Shown here piece by piece: positions 29,358-40,529 of a stretch of 64,000 nt of DNA. The notes under the pieces are model-generated. The model saw only the letters and a program-made list of their open reading frames with translations. It ran no database searches and was not told the origin of the DNA. This DNA comes from Bryopsis sp. KO-2023. Taxonomy: Eukaryota; Chlorophyta; Ulvophyceae; Bryopsidales; Bryopsidaceae. Positions within the stretch are counted from its first letter, which is position 1. Each line of letters begins with the position of its first letter. The stretch is from the NCBI GenBank assembly GCA_030272585.1, contig BSYQ01000008.1:1116001-1180000 (forward strand). The letters run 5' to 3'. The position numbers were made by a program, and so were the translations under genes.

Positions 29358-31308
29358 GTTTTGGCACCCTTTGGTTTCAACTTCACACAGCACGGCCAAC
29401 ACAAACTCAAACCCCACGACATTGGGGATGTCGCCTGAAGTCGCTTTTCCGCCGCGGAGTCGTTGTATTTTGCCAACGTCAACAGTTTTCACTGCAGCCC
29501 CCTCTTAGGAGCCACCCACAACATATTGTGAGTCGCAGGTCGAAACTTGGGCACTGAATGTTGTTTGTTTCATCAAGCCTTGATGAAACAACCCTTCTGA
29601 CATTGGTTGTGGTGACTTTTTTCAGTGCATCAGTGTTCAGAATCGACCGACAGTGTCGAACAAGTGGCGGAAACTGTGGATTGCTCCGTTCAACAGGTGA
29701 GTTCCAAAGCATCAGGTCTGTTCACACAGAGACGTCTCCAGAAGTGAAAATGGTAGTAGAAAACGACAGAACGTGTTTGAAGGGCATCTTTTTCGTGTCG
29801 TTCCAGACGGATAAGTGTTTGAGTTCTCCATGCAGCGCGATGAATGGCACTAGCACACTTTGAGATCACTAAGACGTACCCTTTCGCTGGTGTCGATGGT
29901 CGCACCTTGTCCTGCCTGGTAAAGATCACTCACTTAAAGCACAAAATGCACGGAAAGAAACTTAGGAAACCGCGTCTTCGCGGTTCTGATGCAAGTGTTG
30001 ATGCATGTTTTGAATGACCAGGTTCGCTGGTGTGGATTCCATTGGTCTGTGCAGTACCGACTGTTTGAGGTTGAAACACGACGGCCCGCAGAACGGCGGC
30101 GCCTGATTTTGCTCGTGGCTTCGCAGGTTTCTGAAGCACGCTGGCTACCCAACAAAACAAGATCACACCGTTCCGATTCTGGCGTTCGGCGGCGGCCAAT
30201 TACTAATCGATCATGTGGAATCGATCAAGATCTGCGATACAGGTAGGGATGGGACATTACGCCTTACGCAAAAATTTACGCGTAAAATTACGCGTAATTA
30301 CGCGAAATTACGCTAGGGGTAGCGTAACCTTACGAGGTTACGCTTCCCGCGTAAAATTTACGCGTAATTACGGGAGCTCCCAGCCTATCAGGCGTAAGGG
30401 TGTTGGGTCCATTTTTCGCTCCAGCATCGCATCAACAAGGTAAAAGCCACTCTTTTAGCAAAGAAAGTTTGGAGAGGGCAGGTAAATCCCTGAAACTGGC
30501 TGAAGCTCGACCCTAATCACGGCCGCCCCTTTTTTCCCTGTGATAGACGCTTGTATGTCGGACTGCGGGATGCAGTCGGACACAGGGTGACAACTTATGC
30601 AACATGCATTTCATGTTGCGAAAAGAACGATAGTGGGCGACTAAGCGTGGGCACAGTGCTGACAAGTCGCCCTGCTAATCATTTAAAAAAGCGAATTTGA
30701 AACATTCACTGTTCAAAATACTGTGTAGTATCGCCCCTTTCACCTATCAATCTATGCAAATATGCATCCCGGCTATCCTTTCCGTATAAAAAGTCGGAGA
30801 CCACTCAGGGGAAGGGTACATTACGCCGTTTTTTATACCCATTACGCGAAGTTTGCACCTCATCATGCCTTAAGGCAAGCTTAACAAGCTTGTTACGTGA
30901 ACAATTACGCCCTTACGCGTATTACGTTACGCGTTACGCAATTACGTACGCCAAATTTTTTTGGCGTAATTTTCCCATCCCTAGATACAGGTGGCGACCT
31001 GACGACATGTATCACCTCGAAGGCACGATATCTTGCGGAATACGCTTCTTCATAACGTCGAGCACTGGTGGTTTTTTTCCTCTTGTCAAGACGCGGAGGA
31101 CGGGACTTTGTTGTGGTGGCAAATTGACGCAAGGGTGATCTTGATGGTATCCAGCATGGAGCGCACTTCCACTACCTTGTCTTTGGAGATTGAACAGCAG
31201 TCCATCGTTTTCACGCTGCAGCTGGATGTGGATGGGGCCGAAGATGAGGGTGACTGCTTTGATCCCAACAGTTGTATGGATCCGACTGACTTGACTGTGG
31301 GGGTTTGA
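29358..31308 (+). CDS. Gene of unknown family with a MITE acting as an intron
   Basis: Seven segments join with agreeing phases and GT-AG borders: 29358-29527, 29626-29696, 29730-29814, 30127-30242, 30985-31008 and 31091-31308 (stop 31306-31308), with the MITE-borne intron at 30243-30984. Recognisable stretches in the product include FGFNFTQHGQHK, ANVNSFHCSPLLG, DRTCLKGIFF, PILAFGGGQLLIDHVES, DGTLLWWQID and an acidic Cys-containing end (DCFDPNSC). I recognise no family. The first segment has an in-frame TGA at 29436-29438, so it may begin later than drawn, or the gene may be damaged. The 5' end and start codon are not determined. Phase agreement over five junctions is the main support; some donors (29815, 31009) are weak. 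Confidence 0.55.
30244..30983. mobile_element. hAT-like MITE inserted in an exon, likely spliced out
   Basis: 740 bp with terminal inverted repeats TAGGGATGGGA/TCCCATCCCTA and a perfect 8-bp duplication GATACAGG (30236-30243 and 30984-30991). The subterminal parts are dense in short palindromic TTACGCGTAATTACG-like repeats, the same design as the GTAACC and CCGGTCC arrays of the other hAT-like elements here. No ORF. The last G of the left duplication plus the first T of the element form a GT donor (GTAGGG); the last A plus the first G of the right duplication form the AG acceptor. Confidence 0.9.
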
Positions 31309-32590
31309 GAAAAAAAAGAAAAAAGGAAAAGAAAAAAAAAAAAGAAAAGAAAAAAAAAATGATTTAAATAAAAAAATGATAAAAAGAAACGATGAAAAAA
31401 AATGATGAAAAAAATGATGAAAAAAAAAATAGAAAACAAAAGAAAAAAAACATGAATAAAAAAAATAGGAACAGGAAAAAAAATAAAACAAAATGGACAG
31501 GAAAAAAAATAATATATATATATATATATTTAAACTTTTTTTATAAATTAAAATACCTGTAATATATAACATGTAATAAAATTTAAATGTATATAATTAT
31601 AAATTAATTTTTATGCTTTTCTCCACATTTGTCTTTATATGAAGACAGAAGAAGCAAAAGAGGCGAACGTTTATCGGTTTTATGGGATCGTGCTGAGAAG
31701 CTTTTCCACCTGACAGACATGAAGACGATCGCACACAGACTTGAGAAAAATGCAAACGAAACGATAAGAACTGGTGAAGAGCATAGTTTGTTGTAGTTGG
31801 CAGGAAAAGAGAAAAAAAAAGGGAGTGAAAAAAACATGATGGTAGGATACAGAAAAAAACCTTGTAGAGATTGGGAAAAAAAGTATGAAGACAGGAAGAA
31901 TTGAAAAAAAAAAAGGAGTGAAAAAAAAATGATGGTAGGTTACAGGAAAAAAACCTGTAGAGATTGGAAAAAAAGTATGAAGACAGGAAGAATTAAGAGA
32001 AAAAAAAAGGGAGTGAATAAAAAATGATGCTAGGATACAGAAAAAAAAAAGTAGACCTCGTGACAAAAAATTTCAAAAAAGAAAGAGAGGAATTGGTAGA
32101 TACATTCCGATCAAAAGGATCTGAGCTGAAGGAGGGCACACAGAGCAAGATTTTTGTATTTATGGCATTAAGCCAACGTCGGCTGATTGATGAAGAGAAA
32201 TGGAAAAAAAACTCGATTGTCATGTTGGCGATCAGAACGCGTTAGATTAACATGATTTTTTAATATACAAGGCGAATTAAGAGTATCAGCAAAAAAAAAG
32301 AAAAAAAATAGGACGAAAAAAAATGAATGAAGGGAAGAGAAGAGAACAAAGATGATGTAGCAGGACTAGAAAAAAAAGGAAAGGAAAGGAAAGAGAAAGA
32401 GAAAAAAAAAGGCATCAATAACGCTGAAGAGAGAAAAAAGAATTAATAAATGGATGCAGAAAGAATCGCTTTTTTACGAATCGAGCTCAGACGGATGACA
32501 GATGCCACTTACAAAAGTCAAAAGGCATCCAGTTTTGAGAAAAAAAAGAGAGAGAAAGAGAGAAAAAAATTAGGAGCACAAAAAAAAAAA
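31309..32590. other. A-rich low-complexity DNA
   Basis: Plus strand is dominated by A runs broken by G (AAAAAAAGAAAAAAGG), with a (TA)n tract near 31510-31530 and partly repeated units around 31820-32040 (each with GATGGTAGG, TACAG and GTAGAGATTGG). Open frames here, mostly Phe/Ser-rich on the minus strand, are composition artefacts. No gene is supported. Confidence 0.75.
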
Positions 32591-33120
32591 GGAAAGAGAA
32601 GAGACTGGTGTGAGGAATCACTCCCCCCCCTTCAAAAAAAATAAAAAAAATAAAAAATCTGGCGAAAAAAAAAACCTGTGATCAACTGTGGAAAAATTCA
32701 AATGGCCAGAAAAAAAAAGAAGGAAAAATGAGAAGAAAAAAAAAGGGGCAAAAAAAAAGATCGTGTGAGGACTGAGGAGCACCGGTCTTCTCTCTCAAGG
32801 ATTTGCTTGTTTGTGTTTTTATTTGCTAAAATTTCATGTGTTATATTTTTTTCTATTTTTGTATATTGTTGCCCCAACCCCTGCTCCCCCCCACACAATA
32901 CCAATGGGGGCCCAAGGGGTTAATAGCAACCTCAAAGACAGACGATTTTCATGCATGTTGCCCCATATTTGGAGCCAGAGTGTTGCAGATCAACCTCAGA
33001 CAGGTATGCATAAGGAAAAGCTTACTGAATGGGGCCCTGAACGCTGTATGGCTGTCATGGGATTGCAGAACCAATTAGAATTGACGGTCTTTTGTGATGC
33101 TAGGTCTGCTGCCCCGCAAG
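32590..33120 (+). repeat. Copy R0 of the kinesin-relic repeat
   Basis: 32590-32920 resembles 35340-35640 (landmarks GACTGGTGTGAGGAATCACTC, GAGGAGCACCGGTCT, CCCCTGCTCCCCCC). 32918-33110 resembles 39060-39260 and encodes the end of a kinesin motor: NSNLKDR, then in another frame FMHVAPYLEPE, corresponding to the NSKLT and MFVHISPE regions. Frames are broken, so it is a fragment of a duplicated, decayed kinesin gene. Confidence 0.65.
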
Positions 33121-33206
33121 AGTCCTTTTTGAAACCCAATTATCAGTACACGGGATTCACCCTAAAACCTCAGCTCCACAATTTGCGGGCTAGTGGAATT
33201 ACTCAG

Positions 33207-34647
33207 TCTGGCATGGCTCCCAAGGACGAAAGTGGTGCGTCGATTCTGCATCGGCACATTCCATTTGGGCGGCTGGAAATCATGGAGAGGGTCAAGTCGT
33301 CGGTTGTGGAGATAGTGGAATTGATGTGGACAGTTGCTTCCTTTACGATTCTGCTGTGAGGTTCAAAGATGGAGCTAAGGTGAGCTGCTTTCACTCAAAA
33401 GCAAAAGGGAGGGAAGCAGCAGTGGCATGCTCCTTGTTGTTTCTGATACTGGTTCACCAGCTAAAACAGTTTTGGTATTTGATGCATAAATATACCATGT
33501 TGGACAGTGGAGCTTGAGTACAGAGGAAGACTAATTCCAATGTCTGGGAAAACAGTCTTGGCTAGAACAAGATATCAATCGGTTCAAGTTACAATGTCCT
33601 ATAGATTGACCGCCACAGAAATAGACAAGAACATTTTAATTTCTTTAACATGGACATTTATTATTTATTTATTTTGCTGGCGCAGTATCAGGAAGGTGCC
33701 AATTCACTGAAAAGGGCCGCCTGTTGTAGTACCCTGTTATTATTTGATGTTCTGGCCCTATCTGAGCTCAATCTCACCCCTAATAAATTGGCTTGTAGAT
33801 TTTCGCATCGAAAGAGAAAAATCGGGAAAGCAAGGGATTCTTCGAGAGTCATGCACATCGCAAAGTGAAGTATTGTAAGGGCACCGCTGATTTTGTGGAT
33901 ATCAATGGGCATGGGAGCCATGTCGTCGGCTCCATATTAGGAAAACCTCACTACAACTGCAAATCGTGGCGAGGATCCGCAGGCTTGAGTTGCTTTCATA
34001 AATCTTGGAGGTGACGATTCCAGGTGACTATTCCGTAGCCTCAAAGAAGGACTCCACTATCTGTCGATGCCAGAAATAGGCTGATGTGTTAATCAAATCA
34101 ATAAACATGCACATATATACTCACAAGGGATTCTCGATTAGACTTACTTTATTTAGATGCAACTGTTAAGGGTTTCCAATTGTAAGCTAAACATTCATTC
34201 AAATTAAACGTTCATATAAAAATATAAATGTTTGGTAATTTTCTGTTTGTTGTTCGATGTCTGCATCTGCAAACCATCCTCACTGCTATGTCCTCCAAGT
34301 CTGACCTGGCCTCTTTTGGAGTGGTCCTCCAGGTCCATCTACAATCCTAGGGAGCTGTGAAAATTTTACTACCCAAATACGTATGAACAAGGTGCCCGAA
34401 TTAACTCAGATTCATGGGGATTGAACGCTCCAGTGTTTATAATGGGCTCTCTGCGGAGGTGGATAACTGGGAGCATCCGGATTTCCCGCCAATTTTTGCG
34501 GGAGGGAACTATGGGGAATTATCTCCAAAATATGTGGCAACACTCACGACCCCAACGAAGGCAAAGAATTGTCGAGCAGTTGGGGCCACTTTGACATCGG
34601 ATCAACCTTGGAGAGCGTTCAGGGGGGAAGAGAGTGGAAACTTATGA
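33207..34647 (+). pseudogene. Subtilisin-like (S8) serine protease relic
   Basis: Exon 33207-33379 carries the catalytic Asp region GEGQVVGCGDSGIDVDSC. It joins in phase to 33799-34010 with the catalytic His region VDINGHGSHVVGSILG. Further on, about 34385-34430 reads EQGARINSDSWG, the conserved SWG strand. The next piece, in the -1 frame (from about 34432), reads PIFAGGNYG with the oxyanion-hole Asn and TTPTKAKNCRAVGAT. The change of frame between SWG and AGGN, near 34430, breaks the protein. No GTSMA motif with the catalytic Ser follows. The D-x-G-x-D-x-x-x-C form resembles large S8 proteases of protists such as the Dictyostelium Tag family. It is a broken remnant. Confidence 0.75.
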
Positions 34648-35339
34648 AATCTTGGTCGAAACCTTGATGACTGATGAAAAGATCACAGAAGTGAGTGAAA
34701 AATGAGTTCTACTTTTCACTGTCGCTCTTTAATGTCTACCATGATCCAAGTCGTGCTTATTCCTGACACCCACGCAGGACATAAAACGACTTGATTTTTT
34801 ATTTATTGTTTTCAGATCAGCTTCTCAGCTGAACCATTGCTTTAGTTCTTTTTGATTGCCTGTTATGATTTCCAATTTCTTGGCGACACTTACTACGCTT
34901 GCTGGTTTTCAGACTCATTGCTTGTTTGTAATTTTCTGCGGGGTCTTGTATTGTGCACATGAAAGGTGTGGCTTTGGCACATTCGTTCGACCACACTCAC
35001 ATGTTGTGCTGTTTGTCTTGGTGAAGGTGGTTACAGTGTCTGACTGGAAGAATGGATCCGAAATGCTCCTGGGACAACATTGCGGATTTCTCCCCTGGGG
35101 GCCCAACACCAGAAGAAAGATATATATATATATATATAGATAGATTGATAGATTGTTGCAGGAATGTCGAAAGAAAAAAAATAAGGAAAAATAAGGAAAA
35201 ATAAGAAAAAAGAGGGAATTGATGGCATTCCAAACAGAAAAAAAGAAATCGACATGGAGAGATCCTCTTTGATTATTAAAAAAAGAAAAAAAAAAACTTG
35301 GCATAGGACTGAGATAAAGGGAGAAGAAAAAAAAGATTC
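34648..35339. other. Region without a supported gene
   Basis: About 690 bp after the protease relic. It has an AT-repeat near 35120-35140 and turns A-rich after 35165. I see no coding signal and no protease Ser motif. Confidence 0.6.
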
Positions 35340-37190
35340 ATAAAAAAAAATGGAGAAGAGACTGGTGTGAGGAATCACTCCCCCACCAAAAAAAAATTGT
35401 GGAGAAATTGAAATGGCCAAAAAAAAAGGAGAGAAAAATGAGAAGAAAAAAAAGGGGCCAAAAAATCATGTGGGGACTGAGGAGCACCGGTCTCTTCTCT
35501 CAAGGATTTGCTTGTTTGTGTTTTTAGTTGCTGAAATTTCATGTGTTTTTTTTTTCTATTTTGTATAGTGTTGCCCCCACCCCTGCTCCCCCCAACACAA
35601 TGCCAAGGGGGGCCCTAGGGGTTGTATGTGAAGCTCTCCCGCAACACCGCTAGGAGCAAGAAAGAGCCCTAAATGCCCGAGACATCCTGCTGCAAGGTAC
35701 CAACTATGCTGACTTTCTTACCCCCCCCATTTCAAAAAATATCATGTTGTTAATTTTTTGTCCAAAGCACTCTACTGACCAGCCCGTCTCGTCGTGGGGC
35801 AAGGGGGTGATTCTTTGGAATTGCCCCCTTGCCCCAATCTGACCAGGTGACCCGAAGCCGAAGCCGAAGCCGGAGCCGTAGCCTCAAGAGAAGACCAAGA
35901 CGGAGTGCGGTGTTGCGGGAGAGGTGTGAAGGAGGGAGAAGATCGAGGGAGGGTGGGCCCCCGATTCAAGGGGAAGAGGGGGGAGCAAAAGCAAGGGGTG
36001 GGGGAAAGGTGGCTACATCTTTCTTCATCTTATCGAGGTGAGAAATGAGCATTAATTTGATGGCATTGATTTGAGCATCTGTTAATATGGAAGTAATAGA
36101 GACATCCCAGCCTGACCAAAAATTAATTCTTACAGGTCCATTTTTAAATCAACATCCAAATGCTGGAAATCTACAATGAGGTTCTCTCCATGACCTCCTG
36201 GTGAAAATAACAATATGGCAATCCGCTCCACTGAAAAGAGCAGCCTCAATGTCCCGAATGCCGTCCAGAAAGCTGTGGAATGCACAGAGGATGCTTTGGA
36301 GGTGATGGATATTGGATCCAATAACAGGGCTGTGGGCAGCACTACCTACAGGGCCAGTAGGTTGCACAGTTGCTGACTGTAGTGGAAGCCGGTGCAAACT
36401 GATTGATTGGGGTGCAAACTCACGGGTGCCTTCACCTAGTAGATTTGCCTGGTAGCAAATGCATTTCCAGAAGTCAAGCGACAGGTGAGGGAGTGATTTT
36501 GCTGCTGAAAATCCAATGTAATTATGCTGTCAGTTATTTTCCATTTCCTATTGCAGCTGGAAGAATTCAATTGATAAATAATAATCGAAAAGGGGCTGCT
36601 GAAATACCCCTTCGATTTAGGCCTGCTGTTTTTTTGTTTTCAATTTTTTTAGCTGTCAGGGATGATCCCAATTCTTGTGGACATGGTGTGAATGGCAGGT
36701 GACCCACATTAACAGTTGGGGGGGGGGGTGATGGCAGCTTTGGTTTCCAAAAGCAACTACGTGCCTTTCAGAAATACCGAAATCACCCAATTGCTCTGAG
36801 ACAGGCTTCAGGCCAAGCCAAATCCATGATGTTCATGCACGAACATTGTTGCCCCAGAAATGTCGTCCAGAGGGGAAACCCTCAATGCATTCATGCTCGG
36901 AGCCAGAGTGTTGCAGATCCCCCTCGGAAAGGTATGCACAAGGAAATACGGCTGTCCCCGGATTGCAGAACCAATTAGACTCAGCAGCCCATGCTCAATC
37001 TGTGATGATTGAATGCTATGTTTGATATTGGTCAGGCCCAAAAGAATGCCGAAAGTGGGAAGATCTGTGTGAAGCTGCCCTAGAGCAGCCAAAGCAAGGA
37101 CCAAATGATCAGAGAGTTGGCCAAGGTTGTGGTCCGTTTTCACAACCTTGACCAATGGAGCGGCAGCTGTCAGCAGACTGAAAAGCAAAG
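35340..37190 (+). pseudogene. Copy R1 of the kinesin-relic repeat (kinesin-14-like motor)
   Basis: Kinesin motor pieces in order but in changing frames: LEIYNEVLS (about 36164), LNVPNAVQKAVECTED and GSNNRAVGST (about 36247-36340, the region before the SSRSH box), HLVDLPGSK (about 36429-36455, from LVDLAGSE), then HIN and a GGVMAALVSKSNYVPF piece (about 36704-36770, from INKSLSALG), and GQAQKNAESGK (about 37030-37065), the neck found in plant-type kinesin-14. Stops and G-run indels break it. The upstream part (35560-36035), with the SRSRS-coding tract, is shared with copies R2 and R3. Confidence 0.7.
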
Positions 37191-37429
37191 GATGGAGGAA
37201 GAGCTGAAATCCTTGAGGGAGGGGGCAACTCAGATTGGAGCTGGATTGGAACTCAAAAATGAAGATGAAAATTGCATCGAGGTCACAGAGGATGTCAGTC
37301 TAGCAAAAAGGGCCAAAACTTTGTTAAAAATAAAAATAAAAAGGATATCGAGGAAAATACGCGCGAACCAAGAAAATGAAGTTGAAGAGGAGGCGGAAAT
37401 GAATGCCATGGACAGATTGAGGAGCACGT

Positions 37430-39380
37430 CACTTGGCAGGAGATGTGTGTATGTGTGTGGTGTTTATTTTTGTGTTGTAGTGCCCCCAACCCTGCTCCCC
37501 CCAGGTCGATGCCAGGGGGGGTCCGTCGAGTGGAACCCTCCTGCAGCACCCTCAAGGAGCGATCAGCGAGCCCAGAAGACAAAAACACCCCCCGGAAAGA
37601 AATCCCATGGTAAGGAGAGTTGAATTTGTGGGGGTCAGTTGGGTGTTTTTTTTTGTAAATTTTTGCATGACAATCTATTAACCAGCTAGAGTTGTCCGGG
37701 GGCTTTGCCCCCTTCAAAATCCAGGTGCCCAGAAGAAGCCGAGAAGATGGAGCCGACCAAGATGGAGCCGACCAAGCCCGGGTGCTGCAGGAGAGGGGCC
37801 CTCGGCTGGTGGCCGCAGTGCTGGATCCCCCCGATTCAAGGGGAAGAGGGGGGGGCCAAAGCAAGGGGTGGGGAGCAAGGTGGAAACATCTTCCTTTATT
37901 ATATTGAGGTAAGAAATGAGCGTGGGGTTGAGATGTCCTTTCTGAGTGGTGTTTTTTGAGCATGCACATATGGAAATTTCTCACAATGTTGTTTATTTTT
38001 CTTTTCTCAAGACGATGTGCCTGTGTTTTCTTTTCCAGGGATCCATTCCAAGATGAAACTTGGTTTTTTGAATGTGGTTGGAGGGATTGGCGGTCCAAAA
38101 AAGGGCACACCTTGGACTTCATGGGCCATGTCTGTTACCTAATCGAAATCCTCAAGTCAGCATCCCTGACTTTGTTTTCAAACAGCTTCGACCCATCAAT
38201 AACAGGTAGGAATCAAACGCTTGTTTTCAACTTCGAAACTGCTCCACGAAACGTGTTCCTTCAAAGCCTCACTCTCTGGGGATGAACGGGTAGCGCTTTT
38301 TTAAGTTCAATGGCATTGATTTGAGCATCTGTTAATATGGAAGTAATAGAGACATCCCAGCCTGACAAAAAATTTATTCTTGCAGGTCGATTTTCAAATC
38401 AACATCCAAAGTATGGAGATCTACAAAGAGGTTCTCTCCACTACCTCCGGTGGACGACGAGAATAGAAATAAAAAACTGGCCATCCGCTCCACCGAAAAA
38501 ATTAGGCTCAATTTCCAGAATGCCGTCCAGAAAGCGGTGGAATGCACAGAGGATGACCTGGAGGTCATGGACATTGGATCCAATAACAGGGCTGTGGGCA
38601 GCACTAAGATTAATGATAGGGCCAGTAGGTCATGCAGTCTCCTGACTGTAGTGGAAGCTGCCTTCACCTGGCAGAGTTGGCTGTTAGCAAACGCATCCCA
38701 GAAGTCAAGCGACAGGTGAGGGAGTGATTTTGCTGCTGAAAATCCGATGTAATTATGCTGTCAGTTATTTTCCATTTCCCGTTGCCCAACAAGGTGTTCT
38801 GTTTCTGCTTCTTATACATACAGCCTCAACAGCTGGAAGATAGAATTGATCAAAAAGGAGCTCCTGAAATACCACTTCGATTTAGCCCTGCTGACGTGTC
38901 GTTTTTCAATTATTTTAGCTGTCAGGAGGATCCCAATTCTTGTGGACATGGTGTGAATGACAGGTGATCGATTGGAAGAAGCCAACCACATTAACAAGAT
39001 TTTGAGTGCGTTGGGGGGTGTGATGGCAGCTTTGGCTTCCAAAAGCAACCACATGCCTTTCAAAAATAGCAACCTCAAAGACAGATGATATTCATGCATG
39101 TTGCCCCATATTCGGAGCCAGAGAGTCACAGATCACCCTCGGACAGGTATGTATAAGGAATAGCTTATTCAATGTACCCCTGGACGCTGTATAACTGTCA
39201 TGGGACTGCAGAACCAATTAGACTCGGCAGCCCATGCTCAATCTGTGGTGATTGGATGTTATGTTTGATATTGGTCAGGTCCAAAAGAATGCCGAAAGTG
39301 GAAAGTGGGCAATGCACAGATTGGAGCGAGGGGTAATGGCTGGCTTCCTAAAAAACCATGCCCAGCTTCATCACAGGTAA
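37430..39380 (+). pseudogene. Copy R2 of the kinesin-relic repeat
   Basis: The same series as R1 with different damage: SMEIYKEVLS (about 38411), an ORF stretch with KAVECTEDDLEVMDIGSNN (about 38530-38590), LHLAELAVSKRI (about 38663-38700), and [17 protein letters not shown] (about 38970-39020) running into NSNLKDR and a stop. The 5' block (37440-37920) is nearly repeated at 40540-41005. Intron-like borders (CAG then GTGAGG at about 38715) are kept, so the copies arose by DNA duplication, not through mRNA. Confidence 0.7.
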
Positions 39381-40529
39381 TTTAAAATGTTGCTCATCTA
39401 GGGTGCTCATAATTTCGAATTTCGCATTATCATTCCTCCGGCATCATTGCAGCAATAAATAGAACTGTTGCACATTGTAAAATGGAGGTTGGAAAAATAG
39501 GAAGGGCGTTGCCAAATCTTTCTCGACAGCTTTTTCCTCTCGAAGTTTTTCTTGTTTCAGAGGGGGGGGGGGACGGAGAACTTCATTCAACATAATAATA
39601 TTAGATGCATTTAATCGTACACTGAGGTCCAAATACTTGTTGGACGGGTAGTTTTCACTCTTGTGTTTGATCAACTGCATGGTTTTTTCAAAGGAAACGT
39701 TGTTTTGAGTGCCCCTCTCGAAAAAAAATGGAAGAAATGGGTCCAATTAAAGATCAGCATTGTTTTTCCACTTTTAATTGTTGTAGGGGAATGTAGAAGG
39801 GTTGCTGATGAGTTTTTCTTTCTGTTTTTTTTTTTTTTTTTCAGCCTTGTGTATAGTTTTCCTCAAAAAACTATAGGGAGCAAAGCTACCCCTGGCACCC
39901 CTGTGTCCTGACCGGGACCATGCTGATCAGAAAAATTGTGTACACTTATGCAAATCGCCTAAAGGGGAGAAGGAAGAATAAGAAGAAGAATGTCGACAAT
40001 AGTTGAGCCAGTCAGTAGCAATGTGCCTCTGAACAAAACATTGCCAACCCAACAACAGCAGCAAGGAAGCTGTGAGGAAGCTGCACATGACAACCTCTAC
40101 ACACAGATGCTTCATTGACGTTAAGAATTGATAGGGTATGTTCCCCATGGCAGGCCAGCTCCCTTCACCTGCGATTTCTGAGTGCAGCCAGACGTGCAAG
40201 CATTACCTTGAGGGAGGAAAATATTATTGACGAGTACTTTCATGTGTTGAATGCACCAGGGTAACGTAGGCATCTTGAGGATAGGGCTTGCTCATGAGCA
40301 TTGATCAATGTAGCAATCTTCCGTGTGTGGGGGACCCATATGTGACGTGCAGTTTTGGGTTGGATTTCAGATGCTCCTGCCAAGTGACGATTCCTTCTCG
40401 CCAGAAGAAGGTTGAGAGAAAAAAAAATCAGTGGTTGAAGAGGAGGGAGGACACCAGAGGGAGGAAGCTTCTTTGGGATTGTGGGCAAATCAAATCGAAG
40501 AACTGAAAAAACCCCCGAGGGATCGTAAA
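39381..40529. other. Region without a supported gene
   Basis: About 1.15 kb between two relic copies, with a T run at about 39825-39842. No domain or consistent exon is seen. Confidence 0.55.

Noticed and set aside
29436..29438. Selenocysteine codon
   Set aside because: No SECIS-like element was seen and the family is unknown; nonsense mutation or wrong exon border is simpler.
31012..32223. Minus-strand Phe/Ser-rich ORFs that look like membrane proteins
   Set aside because: They arise from poly-A/GA-rich DNA and have no conserved motif or splice logic.
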